The translations under genes and the position numbers were made by a program. Below are positions 11,729 through 25,397 of a stretch of 64,000 nt of DNA, in pieces. The notes below the pieces were generated by a model, which was given only the letters and a program-made list of their open reading frames with translations, made no database searches and was not told where the DNA came from. This stretch comes from Tomocerus qinae (lineage: Eukaryota > Arthropoda > Collembola > Entomobryomorpha > Tomoceridae). Numbering within the stretch: position 1 is the first letter of the stretch; each line of letters starts with the position of its first letter. The stretch lies in the NCBI GenBank assembly GCA_020055645.1, contig CM034549.1:7130001-7194000 (forward strand). The letters run 5' to 3'.

Positions 11729-14700
11729 TTTCCTTTGTTTCACTCCAGTCCATCTCGCTCAAACTCCAACAGTCCACATCTTTTACTGCAGAAAAGAGTA
11801 TAGCATGGGAGTGAAGGAAAACACGCAACTAACTACGCTAAGCTAAAGTCCAGTATTAATCCATCCATTCTCCCAATTTGACTTCCCTTAACAAAACGCT
11901 GTAGATGATGATTATCACCAGGGAGCTGAAAATATTTCCTTTTTCATCTTAACATCTGGGATAAAACCAATAAACCAACATCTACTTAATAAATATTTAA
12001 AGTTTAAAGAAAAAAGTCCAAATAACCAAAAAAAAACATTTTCAACCTTCCTGGAATTTCTCCAAACAATTTTTAATAATTATTTACAATATTAAAACCC
12101 TTATTGAGTATTTATATCGGTACCCTTGTTTTAGATTTTGCACATTACAATTTGATATAGCCTATATTGCATCAAAAACATTTCCATGCTCCAAAAACAA
12201 TTTTGAATATTCATGAAATTGAAAATTAGTGTGCAAAAATGTTTTTTGAATAATTATTTACACCCTTAAGTACAATGTAAGAAAATAAACAAATATTACA
12301 TTAATTTTGATGATTATTGTAAAACTTGTAAACCTACAATTTCCTATTTATGCTGCGGTATAATTATACCTGAGAATATATCCCTGATTAAACTTGCTTT
12401 TTTAGAAAAAAGTTTTTGTGTACTTCCTTTTTCTTCTCAGTATTTATGCAGAGTATCATCTTTAATGTAGTTTTAGGTACATATATCTTGTAGATGGTTG
12501 AATCGGAGCAAATCTTTTTATGCTATACTTAACTGTACAGAAAACGAAGATGTAAAATGATGAAAAATGATTACGATGAGTTCTTTCTTACATACTTACG
12601 TATGTAACAAGTTGCTCGAATAGTATTACTACTTGTTTTACACAACTATTACTGTCCTGGCTAAAGAATTCATCCATCTATATTTTATTCTGGTGTAATA
12701 TACGCACAGGCAGCTGTAAAACTATTATAACAGCAACCACATAATACCTTACATGTCAGAAGACTGAAATTTTGTATAAATAATGTAGTGCAAAGCAATA
12801 AAGCTCATTGCCCCTCATAGGGAAGTCCACGAACCGTGAATCGTGTCTTCTTCAGTTCAGGGATCTCTCATTTATGACCTCACCTCAACTTATCTCCAAT
12901 TTTTTATTTTACATTTCGTCGACTAACTTCCATTTCACTGCTGTTGTTGTAACCAGAAAAATTCATTTTATTTCATAGGAAAACTTTTGTGCCAAACAAA
13001 ATTTTAGAATAATATTGTAAATAATTCCTCCACGCATCCTTTAAAATTCCTTTAAAAAAATACACGACAATATAGTTGTTACAATACAGATAAGTGTAGT
13101 TGAACAAATTGTATCGTTTCCTTTTTAATTTATGAAGCTCAATTCTTTGAATTCTAAAAACGGTTTAAGATTTACTAGAATAAATGCTGCTTTCACCAAC
13201 CTAGTTATAATAAAGTGTGCTAGGATTTCTCCAACCTTCAAACTAGTTTCTAGAAATGTGGTTCAAGGTTAGCCAAGATTGTTTTAGTATCATAGAGCGA
13301 AAGAGATTGTCCGAGGGCATTATCTGGCTCTAGTATCTACTAAACTAGTTTCTTTTGACTGCAATTTATAGCTACAGTTTGCACTAGCCATTCCTAGCTG
13401 TATCTGTAGTAAAAGTTTTCTAAGGTTTCTAAAGGTCATTGTTTGATGTAATAGCATCAGTAATGGATGTGCAGGCTGTGCAACGCGTTATGCAATGCGC
13501 ACACCAAGAACAAAGTCTAATCTTATGGAATTAACTGAATTGTGAAGGAAGGATTTCCTTTTGAATCATTTGGCAAGCAAGTTCCATTTTCATTCAAAAA
13601 ATCATTTTTGCTAATACTAAAGAGAACCTTGCAAAAGCAATGTAAAATATTTAAACATGAAAAACAGCTGTTTTTATGTTTACGAAAAGAATAAAAGATT
13701 ATATTTTCTTGGATGCTTTTATCTACCTGAATTAAAAATTTATGCTATGGTTTGTGCTACTTTTCATAATTATTTCGTGATTAATTTTAATTTTAACACG
13801 ATAGAAAAGAAGTGGAAAGTTTACGCAGAGGAAAGTATAATAATTACAGAAACATCAGTGAGTAATGGATTAAAAATAACTTTAAACGTGGATAATGAAT
13901 GTTATGCTAAAAGTACCTTCTGACGGTATGTATACAAAAAATGTACACACTTGAGAGAGTATGAACAAGATTCACACTTAATGAACATCCGATCTTAACT
14001 ACCCATCTCATTTTAAGTCGTAGTTGTATGTCTGCAACAAAATATCATTTCTTATTGAGGAATCAAGGGAAGTTGAGGATTTGTACTCCACGAGGTCAAC
14101 CGAATAGCCCAATCACTGAACTGCCCTTTGGCTACAACGCATTTAAAATTGCATGTACACTTTTAGGATGATTATGATTATTTTAATTCCGTAATGATTG
14201 GACGAAAAAAGCCAAAAAATGCTTCAAAACCCTTTAAAAGTTTGAATTAAAAAACAAAACAAAGACAATTTTATGCTACTCGCTCTAGTATTGTATTTTT
14301 GTTCAAGACTATCCCAGAGACCACCTGTTGAGTGAAATGTAAGCCATAAATAAGTTACTTGTCTCATTAGTCTCGTGCAATTTGTTTCAACTCTTTCATA
14401 ACTATTCCTATTGCTAGAATTATATTTCATTAACAACGTAACTAATCCAACTGCTGATTCGGGAGACTAATTATTACCTTATAATTAGCGGAGATAAACC
14501 TCTGGAGACACGGAGTTATTTTCATGAATAAGCTGAACTTTATAAATTGTTGGCATTATTAAATAGCTAATTTCAGTTGGTAAATACCGTATATTAACAG
14601 TAAGAAGTAGCTAAGATGTATTCAGAAGGGAATTAAAAGCAGAGTAAATTTTGCTTTGTAAATTGATGAAGATTTCAACAATCTTGTATATTTTGTAATA

Positions 14701-16868
14701 TGGTTAAAATTATAATTTTACATAAAAGGCCGAAATAAACTCTAGTAAAGTTTTTGTGTACAATTATATCGCTTACAAAATATTATCCATATGATTATTA
14801 TCAACTGGGATATTTTAATTTATAATTTTAATGTATTTTTACCTTTCACATGTTATTCGCATACTTCTACATCTGTATTTTAAGCGACAATTTGTCATTA
14901 GTGATATAATATCGTAAGGTGTATGCAAGATGTCAGAAATATGGATAAAAAGATAATTGAATTTTTTCTCACAGAGACGACGATTAATTATCACCTTAAT
15001 AATTGTCTATTTTGTACAGGTTAGGTACTCTTAAAAATTAAAAGACTGCAAAGACAATGTCCTCTCATTTTTGCAATATTCAGCATTATAATTATCATGC
15101 AGAAATGACTAATTTGTTCGTTCACCATTGAACTTGGCTCAGTATACTGTCTGCATACCAGACCAGAAATCTTCAGAAGTAGTTTCTGCTGTGATATAAT
15201 TGTATCGCTATGGCCATTTACTCAGGATTGGTATGTAAGTACGAATAACACAACGAAATCAAGAAAATAAATGTGAAAAATGATTTGGCAGGGTAGAAAA
15301 CTTCCTTAGAGTAATTTTTACCATTTATTACAGTTCCTATGTATTTCAACATAAAATCACTTTTATAACACCTGGCTGCAAATAATCTATCTCAATCTAG
15401 ATCTGTCTGGGTATTGAATATAAAAACTTTAAATCCATAAGGTAGGTTATTTCCATTTTCACCGACTAAAATTGCCATTTATTTAAACCTGATTTAATTT
15501 TTGCCACTGCACTAAAATAATTAATTTCGGAAGTCACAAAATCATTTTAGGCAAAAAGTCACTACTAATTTAGCCTTTATTACCACTTACCAAGTTAGGA
15601 TAATAATTAACCATAGCATGGGTATTCAGAAACCATATTATTAGTAAACCCTGAACCTGGAACCCTTGTTTCTGCTACTTAAACTTTTTATGGGAACAGT
15701 GACTGAAGTTGAACACTTGTCAACTAGCAAGTTCAGTCAATTATGACAATTATCTCATTTTTCTGTAGTAGACGGAGAAAACAAGGATTTATTAGCACCG
15801 TCTTGTAAAGTTATCAGATTTACATGCGAGTTGCTTTGAGGTAGATAGAAATCTTACATATTGTTGCAAATCTAGGAAAATGACCGTCACGCATCGCACA
15901 TACAATGATTAATTCGGTGATAATAATATTCCCTCACATTCTGCATCTCTGTGAATGAAACATTTTTGTGAGAAAAATGAGTTGATAAAATTAAGCTAGA
16001 AAAAATAGAATGGAGATGGGAGTTTTTGTTGCCGTCCGAAAAGTCAGTGTCTAGCAGAAGTGCTTTGTACTCTATACGCATTTTTTATCTACTTTTCGGT
16101 GTTTCTCTTAATACCTTCCTCTGAGATGCTGAATCACACTTGTCGTAATTGTATTTCTGACAAACTGACTCGTCAGATATTATGACTGATATATTCGTTA
16201 TTTAATAAGTACTCTTAAATGACTACATCTACATCCAAATGAAGCGAACGTTGACACGATGGCATGTTACAGATTGTTTCCTCTCTCCCTAAATTTCATT
16301 CTGTCATCTGAAATATTTACTATTTTATGCGTTCTCTACTATTTAGCGGTGAACAAAGAACATTTCCTTAGTGTTAAATTGCGTATTGCTGTTTCTCATC
16401 TGGGAATATTCCTTAATTCATTAATTTGCATAAAAATCCGCTACTTTTTGCCACATTTCACATTCTTACCAAGAGGTATAATTAATGTCTGCATAAAATG
16501 TCAGATAAGATTTTAGTTTTTGCCCTGATCATGAAAATAACATTTCTACACCTATTAGTATTCTCATACGCATTCAAGTTAGTGAAATTATGGAACATTC
16601 AAGAAATGCTATACAATCTACATGGAATATTATGGGAAAAATGAAATGTTTATCGTCCTGAAGGAGGTAGAAACTCCCTAAACCGATTTTAATTAAATAT
16701 GACGATAAAATTAATGAAATTAATTATAAATTAAAGTAAATATGCAAAATAACACTGAAAAAGATTGTTTTGTTCCTTTGTCACAATTTTATAAGCATTT
16801 CCAAATATAAATGTCAATAGTTTTACAAATGTTTCACCACAGCTGATGATGAAATTTAAATAAACAAA
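11729..16868. other. Intergenic, no supportable gene
   Basis: About 5.1 kb of AT-rich DNA with frequent stops in all frames. The longest isolated open frame (13657-13923, plus, 88 codons) resembles no family I know and has no splice or promoter context. No RNA gene or terminal-repeat element was recognised. Confidence 0.55.
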
Positions 16869-19641
16869 TCACTCTACCCAAAACCGTTTTCTTTGGAAAG
16901 GGTATGTAGGCAAGTTTTCGAGTTTTTCTCGGCGATAAGGACGATCATAGGATTCCCAATCGATGTTTACTCCACGCAAATAGAGTTTAGCAAGGCTGGA
17001 TAAAATGGTATTCCAATTATCTTCGCCTTTTCTTAGTGTGGGAAGCCACAATGCTTCTTTCGCTGAATTCTGAGGACAGTTGGCCATTGCCAGACCCAAA
17101 ATAACGGGTTTTAGTCCAATTTCGATGAAAACTCTGCATCCTGAATTCCAAAGTAGTGGAAAACTTCCTGAGAAATTCACACAAGACGTCAAAATATTTT
17201 CTTCGTTGTCTGCACAAGAAACAAATTCGCATTTTTTATCAACACTGGAAGAAATTGTGTGTTTAGGTGTTTTTCTGAAAGCTTTTCTAGTCAGTTTTGA
17301 ATGAATTGCTTTATAGTCAGCAATCCATCGAGTTTTGTAACCTTGTTGGCTATGTTCACAGAAATCTGCAAACGCATAAACACCATCACTCTCCCCAACC
17401 ACAACGACTTCCTCTGGAGAATTGATAGCAGAAATATCCAACCAGGCGTAACGATTTTCATTCAGAAATATTTCTATTAATGTTTCAATTTTCTCCAAAG
17501 AAGTATTTATTGCTAGAAACACTGCATCGGGTAAAAAACTCACAATCTTACTATTCTCAACAAGCACTTGTATCATATCTTCCAAAGAGACTCTTCCAGA
17601 TACAACAGAAGCAGTGTACTCTCCAATGCCATAACCAAGAACAAAGTCAGCTTTTACACCTAAACTCTCCCACATTTTAAACAAAGAAAATTGAATTGAG
17701 AAAACAACTGGGAGTTGTCCGACGTTATTTTCATCTAATTTGCAACTAATTATTTCAGACACAGAAATTCCAATTAGGTCACTGCACTTATTAATGGCTT
17801 CTTTGAAAATAGGGTGAGTTTCGTATAAGTCAACCAGCTCTCCTTCGCAATAAGCTGTATGGTCACTGAAGAGAAAACCGATTTTGTTAGAATTTTCTAA
17901 ATTTGTGGATTTCTTGGCATGTTTACAAACATCCGATGCAAAATCATTGTCTTCAAGTTTCTTTGCGATTTCTTCCGACGATTTTCCCAGAACTGCTAAT
18001 CTGTGCGGAAAATGAGCTCTCCCTGCACTTGCTGTGTAAGCAATATTTTCTACAGAGTCTGTGATTTTTAAAAACTGTGTGTACTCACTAATCATTTGTT
18101 TCAATGCTGCCTCGCATTTGGCAGACAAAGTTAATAAGTGTAGCGGTCTTTTTAAAATCTGTGCATTTTCCTCCGGATTTTTCAGTAACGGTGGCGGCTC
18201 CTCCATTATGAGATGGGCATTATGACCGCCAAGTCCAAATGTACTAATTCCAGCAATCCGCCGTGACATATTCCATTTTCTTGCTACAGTTGGAATAACG
18301 GCTGGAATTGATTTTAGATTAACACAAGGATGAGGCATCTTGAAGTTAATATGCGGTGGAATAATCCCATGTTTCATCACCAGTAAAACTTTGATTCTAT
18401 TATCAAATTATCATTAAATTAACTGACATTAAGGTAACTAAGATTTTTAAGATATTAAGGCTTGTAGTATCATTACATGCTAGCCATCCCAGCGGCGGCC
18501 TCACAATGACCAATATTTGGTTTTGAAGAGGAAATTACTAGTGGAGAATCTTTCTGTCGCTTTTCTGTTGAATATACTGAGCTAATTGCCGATATCTCGA
18601 CAGTATCTCCTACTTCTAAAATTCGAAGATAACGTTGTTAGGTCTAAGAGATTAAAAGATATACAGTTGAGTATTATAATAATTGAAAAACTTTGGGATA
18701 CCTGTTCCGGTTCCGTGGGCCTCTACATAGGAAACGAGGTTTGGCAAAATATTCGCAGCTTTTAGTGCACCCCGAATAGTTTTTGCTTGTGCTACTCTAC
18801 AAGGTGTTCCAAATGTAGCCGACGTGGCATCAGCATTGACAGATACCCCTCTGATGACCCCTAATATTTTATTTCCGTCTTTTACCGCATCCGAAAGTTT
18901 TTTAAGAATAATTACTCCACATCCTTCAGCTCGACCGAAACCGTTGGCGCTGGCATCGAATGATTTGCACCGGCCATCTGGTGCCAAAACTAAAGAATTC
19001 AATTTTCCAATCGCAGGATGTAGGATTAGATTGACACCTCCAGCAATTGCTAGAGAACACTCTCCTTTTTGTAAACTTGTCACAGCTTGGTGGACACTGT
19101 ACAACGAAGAACAACATCCCGCATCTACAGAGCCATGCGGCCCTTGAAGTCCTAGGAAATAAGAAATCCTGGCAGCAGTCACTCCCAGAGCAAAACTTAA
19201 ATACGCCACGTGGTACTCACAGGAGGAAAAACTTGCCGAGTGTTTCTGCAAAATATCTCGATAGTCATTTGACCAGACTCCAATAAAAACTCCGGTTGAG
19301 TCAACTCCAGAAAGACTATGAGGATTTATCCCAGCTCTCTCCAAACTCTCCCAAACAACTTCCAAAAGTATTCTTTGCTGTGGATCAAGAAATGGAGCTT
19401 TATCAGCTGTAATATTGAAAAACGTAGCATCGAAGCTATCCACACTGCATTTGAGAAATCCACCACGTCGGATGTGCTTAGAACGAATTTCTTCAGCATA
19501 AGGACGATCTGCAGGAACTTCACCCGTAGCATCCACACCTTTTAGCAAAATCTCCCAAAATTCTTCCGGATTATTTGCACCTGGAAAACGACAACTGTAA
19601 CTGATCACCGCGATTGGCTCTTCCGCATTCCCAGAATCCAT
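16869..19641 (-). CDS. Short PKS-like protein: intact ketosynthase plus inactive acyltransferase
   Basis: Exons 19641-18702, 18615-18477 and 18396-16869 are phase-consistent and encode 868 aa from ATG 19641 (before it lies an acceptor-like TTTTAG, suggesting a 5'-UTR intron). The ketosynthase keeps its triad: Cys176 in DAGCCSSL, His in EAHGTGT, His in NIGHCEAAAG. The acyltransferase is ruined: the GHSxG active site reads LGYGIGEY (Gly for Ser, codon 17630-17628; Tyr for His), and GQGSQ is replaced by LFSDHTAYCEGE. The protein ends right after the post-AT linker (LPTYPFQRKRFWVE, then TGA) with no DH or carrier domain. It shares the intron after EAHGTGT with the PKS at 1-4843, so it is probably its truncated duplicate. 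Open frames throughout suggest selection persists. It might condense or decarboxylate acyl groups supplied in trans; that is conjecture. Confidence 0.9.
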
Positions 19642-22600
19642 TTTCAACTTATCCTAAAACATTTCAAACAAAAGTCAATCCTATTCCTCCGATTTCTCAA
19701 TACAAATCTTATGAAATATCTGATAACTGAAAAATAATGCTCCAAATAAGTTGAATTAACTCACCAAGAAATAGTGACAGGTTGAGAAATTAGTTTGAAC
19801 TGGTATAATATATGGGAGAGTGAACAATTTAGACTTATTGTTGTGGTGAGATAAGATTCTTTGGTCTGATGTTCTGCTTTTCGTGTTTTGTCCTTTGCTT
19901 TATCTCACCTCGCACTGACACATCACATCTCAACTCCCAACACGTGCGGAGTGCAATTCCTCGCATCTTCCTATTATATTAGCCCAAGAGGATTAAATAT
20001 TTATTACACAATGTGCACTCTACCTTGCATTTACATTTTACAGTATAATTCCAATTACTGTACATGAACTCAAAAAGCTTGACCAAGGCAGTTACCCTTT
20101 TGCGTCTTTGCATGCACACAATTTACCCGTCCGTACATAATATGTGTCCATGTCCTGTTCTATGTGCTGAGTATCTCAATCTCAGAACAAGGAGCCGGAC
20201 TCTTGACTTTGCATTTCAAAACCAACAGCAGTATATCATGAACTTTATTTTTTTACTTTTAAGCATTCAGATCTATTTTTCAGATTGTTCAGAAAAAACT
20301 GGAAGAGAAACAAATAATTTCCATTAAAATCATACAAAGCATTAAATACCTTTGTAGAATTAAGTAAGTAAGCTGGTGTAAAAACCTCGGTATTCTGATA
20401 GAGTCACTACCAGTGTATTTTCGGCAGAAGTGAATAAAATACTTAAAAATGAAAGAAAAGGAAGGAAAAGAGAGAAAAAATGGAGAAAAAAGAAAGGAAA
20501 AGAGAAAAAAATGGAAGAAAGAGAAAAAATGGAGAAAAATGGAGAAAAAATGAAGAAAAAAGGGAGGAAAAGAAAGGAAGAGAGAAAAATAGAAGGAAGT
20601 AATATACGAAATACACACCGTACTTTAAGACAGCTTTAAATAGGTTTTTTCCATATTACAAAACAGGGAATTTTTCCAGCCTACCATCTAGAAATTTTTT
20701 TTTCACCAGCGAGTAAGTATCTAATGCTATAGTACGTCATTTCTTTTTACGTCTCTAGGTACATAAAGAATTAGGTTAAAGGCAATAAAAGTAAAATACA
20801 CATCGGTTTGGGTTGCAAAGTATACATAGTCCAAAAGTGAATGGTATGAAGTTTGAAAGGGTGAACTACACGTACAGTGCATGTGGTAGGACTCTTTAAT
20901 GTAAAAGCTGATACCAATTTAATACACACGCTAGTATATAGTATAGTAGTGCCTGATCTATAGTGCGTACGTTATACAGTTGCCAGTATTCTGTACCGAT
21001 GTCAATGATTATTGGTTTCTTTTCTCCTATTGTTAATGACCTTATTATTAAAATGACATTATTGTCATTTTAAAACGGATCTCGGGTTTGCAAAAAAATC
21101 TTTGAACGACATTTCGTTTCTTTGAAATCTAAGCCTTAATTGATATACTCAGTTCACAAGAAAAATTGCTAAGATTCGTTCCGAAGAATCTTTTGCCCTT
21201 GTGGTGACCGAGATGATTCATGCATGGTAATCTGACAAATTGTGAAATAAATTCAGTTCAATATAGAAGTAATACGAAGAACTGTTGAAATTAGTGTCTT
21301 ATTAAAAAGGAAAGTCTTCAGCCTATCATCATCATCAAAAATATAATAAGCAATCATTATCATTTGATACTTACTAGTGATACTACGTACTTGTTAAGGC
21401 TGTCTGAACGATAAGCTCAGACTTGCTAAATTATTTTGCTGAAGGTTGTGAGTTGTGAGACGATAAATAAACCCACATCACTTTTTAAGTTTTTGTCGTG
21501 TTTATTTTCTTACTCGGCATGATAAAGTCTTTCTAGACATTGCATGATAGGTAGAAAAAACGCAAAATATTGATAACCATTTTGAGGTAACCAATTTGAA
21601 AATGTTCTACCTTAAAAAAGAGCATAAAATTATTCAAAACCAGTTGGGGGTGTTATTTTAGTCTTCTTTAGCAGAGAAGAGGACACACGTTAATTTCACA
21701 TTTTCTCCTTCCTTAAAAATGTTTAAAATAAATAAATTTAAGAACTTTTTGGAGGGAAAGGAATATTATTTTGATGTTACTTTTTTGGTTGAGATTTGAG
21801 ATTGAGACAGACTTAAGCTTTTTCCAAGTAAATCATTTAACATCATTGTGGGACCTCTAAAGTTGATAATAATAAATGATGTATTATAATGCGGGAGTCA
21901 TTCTTATACATGAATTATTATTATTTATATGCAAGTGTAATTTGTCTTTCTTAAAGTAATAACCAAGCGCTGGAAACAATAGAATGGACATATTATTATG
22001 GTTATCATACGATGGCTTAATTAAATCCAAGATTCAAAGTTTAAGAAAAATTTCAGTGATAGTCCAATTATTGTTTTGGGACTTACCGTAGTCGGAATCA
22101 CGATGCAAACAGTATTTTCAATGGGTAATTTTGTGTACATTTTCAATATTTCTTGTAAATTATATTATGACTGTAATTATCATTGCATGTTGTGTTGAAC
22201 GGTAACGTTTAGCTTTTTAAATCATATTTTTGTCTACCTACGTCTTCCTTCATCCTTTTCTGCTTAAAAACTACCTAACTGTATAATGCCAACATTTAAT
22301 AATTTGATTAAAATGGGTATGAAATTATCTTAATTTTTATTGGAGTATGTTCACACACAGGAGGAAGAAGATTTTAAAGAACTCAATTTGTACATTTTAA
22401 AATATAATTATGGGAAACCCTAAAATATTCCAATAACATGATTAAATTCATCTACGTACACTGTTATACATATTACCTATGTGCTTTTTGCATACTCCGC
22501 CCTTGTAATAAAATACTTACGACATCAAAGTTAATCAGAAGGAATTAATCTATATTTAATTGTACCTCTTCGGACTTGATGTTCAATATACTACAAAGGG

Positions 22601-23249
22601 ACCGTTTTTCATGTAAAAAACTGAAAACATTTAAACGAACTTTATGGCCACTTATCCCATTTATAACTTATAGCAATGAAAATTACTAGCTTTAACGATT
22701 CCGGTGATCCTTTCTTTAAGACTTCAGATTTCAGAATCAAACTTCTAAATTTCTGTACTCCGGGTAAGATGCTGCTTATATCAATGGCTTTTATTTGGTT
22801 TCGGATTTAAAATGTTCGATTTGGTGTAATTCAGTGCTTATAAATAATTAAATAGAAAGCCAAAGTATTGTGTGACATGAAAACTAGCAAATGTTTCCGC
22901 ATTTTGAGATTTCTAACATTATGAAATGAGTAAAACTCATAAAAACCTTTCATACATTTTATAGACAATTTATTAAATGTCAAATTATTACGTAACTTGT
23001 ACAGTCGAATGTTTTAACTTCTAATAGATTAAAAGATAATTATATTAAGAATACAAAACATTACAGTAGTTACTGTAATGGCTAACTGCTAATTAAAATA
23101 AATGGCTACAATCTTTTAAAAAAATCAATTTTTTCAATTCATTGGTATCATACAAATTACAGCTTTAATATATACCAGCTACAACTATACATAATATGTT
23201 ATTTAATTCGGAATTGGGAGTAATGCGTAACCATTAAATATTTTATTAC
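19642..23249. other. Intergenic, no supportable gene
   Basis: The upstream region of the short PKS includes an AT-rich TATA-like stretch near 19802-19815 that could act on the minus strand. The rest is AT-rich without recognisable coding exons, apart from the purine-rich tract at about 20440-20600. Confidence 0.5.
20440..20600 (+). repeat. Polypurine low-complexity tract
   Basis: About 150 nt built almost only of A and G (units such as GAAAAGGAAGGAAAAGAG and GAGAAAAATGG), with rare T. Open frames across it on both strands (Lys/Glu-rich and Phe/Ser-rich) are composition artefacts. Confidence 0.9.
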
Positions 23250-25397
23250 CTACACAATATTTAAGTCCATGAAGTCCATGAATGACTTTTTATTTTTAAT
23301 ATGTCGCAAAGAACGTCCTTGATTGTCTTCAAATACATAATACTCTGCTTTTTCGTCTACAAGACCTATCAGGGGGCTAGTTTCGAACACATTGTTTGTG
23401 TCTTCCCAAATGAAAGGGCCAATGTACAGAATTAAATCTTTGAATTTCTCCAAGAACGGAATAACACTTCCGTTGGTTTCAAATTCTCTTTCCCATTGAA
23501 GAGCCAAAATATTGGGAGTAATTTTCATCATTATTTTCGCCGCATCTGCCAAAGAATAATTTTCTAAAATCAGTCTCTCTAATTGCAAATTATCGTCACC
23601 TCGAATTCTTATGTGTTCAATTCCTTCTAACTTCATTCTGGTCACGCTTTTCGGAATCCAATTTAATTTCAACAGAAAATTATCGTTTTCCTTACTGTGG
23701 ATTTTAATATCCCGTAAATTGGAACAATTAGAAAAATACTCCAAATTTGGAAAATTTTTGGGATTCTCTAAGACTACAAGTTTCAAATTAGGAAAAGTTA
23801 CTGGATCGCTACAAGAAATAAGTGTTTGGTTGACAGGATTGCCAATATGAAGTTTTTCTAGCGATAATGGTAAAACAAACAAATCCATAGAAGAGCCACT
23901 GAAACGTAATTCCTTAATTTGCATTTTTGTTTTTTGTAAAAATGGAACAAGTCGTAGTTCTAAAGATTTAACCTCCGATTTACAATCACTCCAGTTTTCG
24001 ATGACAGTTTTATACAAATAGACATGGTTTACACAGTTGGGAAGCTTGCTTAGGTCTAATATTGGATTAGTATAATTATTATTATGATCTAAATAAGCGT
24101 CAAAATTCGATATTTCGATACAATTTGCTTTACTAAAATCTACTGAGTCGTTGAGACAATATTTTTCTAGAAGATGGCCATTCTTCCAAAATTTCACGGC
24201 GCCGATTTTAATGGAAATTGGAGCAATGGCACTTTCGCTTTCGATTGTAATACTGCAATCAAATAGTTCAACATCTTTAGTGGACCTAAGTACAGACAAA
24301 GATAATGCCAAGAAGGATGCCGGCTTTTCATCGCTATAATTTTCGCCCTGTATGGTCAACTTTGACAAAGAGAATTCTGTAAACAAATCGGTTATGTCAT
24401 ATTCTGCCACCCAATTCCCATCTTCGCTAAATAATCTGGATCCCAAAAGTTCTAAATCCTGCAAGCTGTTTTTTTGCTTATCAATAAAGTTTTTAAAATC
24501 TGAAACACGCAATTCCAGTTCCTCGTAAATCCGAAATGAAGTAAAAGGTTGATTAGATGCAGACCCAGAAAAATGGTGAAATGTTTCCAAGAAGTTCTCA
24601 GGATGTAGAATCTTCGCAGTAGTAGAGTTATTTGAAATACCAAAATAAATTATACTGTTTTTTCTTAGTAAGGCCTCCGCTTCAAAATTCCATTTTTTGC
24701 ACACAAGACGGCAGGTCTTTAATTCTTCAACATCCAGATACCCAAAAAGTTTTCGCAGAACCTGTAATAATATTTTGTTTCAGTTTAGAACTTACGAATT
24801 CGTAATCAGATTTTTAAATTGATTTTGGCAATAGTTTTAACAATTTGTTGGACTTATTACTGTATTCATTTCCATCGGATTTTGAATTGGATTCTGCTTT
24901 AAGTTCTCCTCTTCGTCATACTCATTTTTAGCACGTATGATTTTCGAAAATATTTTCGTAGCAGCCATCGAATTTTTAGTGAACATTAAATCAAAAATCC
25001 TTGCTTTCATCTTATTTGGTTTTAGGGCTTCCTATAAACACAATTAATTAAGGTAATGTTTGTAAACAGTACAAATGACAAGGCTGTTATATAGACGTTT
25101 CCCACTATTCCAGGATAACACAGACAAGTATTGGAATCATTTCAATACCTATTCATGTTAATTGGGTGACCAGTCACCAATTGGAAACCTCTATTATAAG
25201 CATTATCATTATGTATGAATCATTAGTTACATATTTATTATATCACAATATTTTTTTGCGTAATCTTGTGACTTACTTACCATTCTCAATTTCTCATCTT
25301 CAGTAATGAGCGACCCATTATAGAGGCTAGAGATAATCGACAGCTTTTGTTTTGATTCCATCAAGTTAACATTCCTTGACGAATGTTTATTTCCCAT
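23250..25397 (-). CDS. F-box protein with leucine-rich-repeat-like C-terminus
   Basis: Three phase-consistent exons (25397-25281, 25031-24861 and 24761-23250) give 599 aa from ATG 25397 (MGNKHSSRNV). The F-box follows the second intron: VLRKLFGYLDVEELKTCRLVCKKWN, around residues 97-121, the segment that binds Skp1 in SCF ubiquitin ligases. The remaining ~470 residues hold irregular Leu/Ile-rich repeats (LKLVVLENPKNFPNLEYFSN, NLQLERLILENYSLADAA), consistent with a divergent LRR substrate-binding region. The N-terminal ~95 residues resemble nothing specific. The target cannot be inferred. Families of F-box/LRR genes expand strongly in some arthropods, so this may be one of many paralogues. Confidence 0.75.

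Noticed and set aside
13657..13923. 88-codon ORF as a gene
   Set aside because: Composition matches the AT-rich background, with no splice partners or motif.
16869..19641. Second PKS as a pseudogene
   Set aside because: No stop or frameshift in 868 codons and all junctions in phase; only the AT catalytic residues are lost.
20289..20639. Phe/Ser-rich and Lys/Glu-rich open frames
   Set aside because: They are translations of the polypurine tract and carry no domain or splice context.
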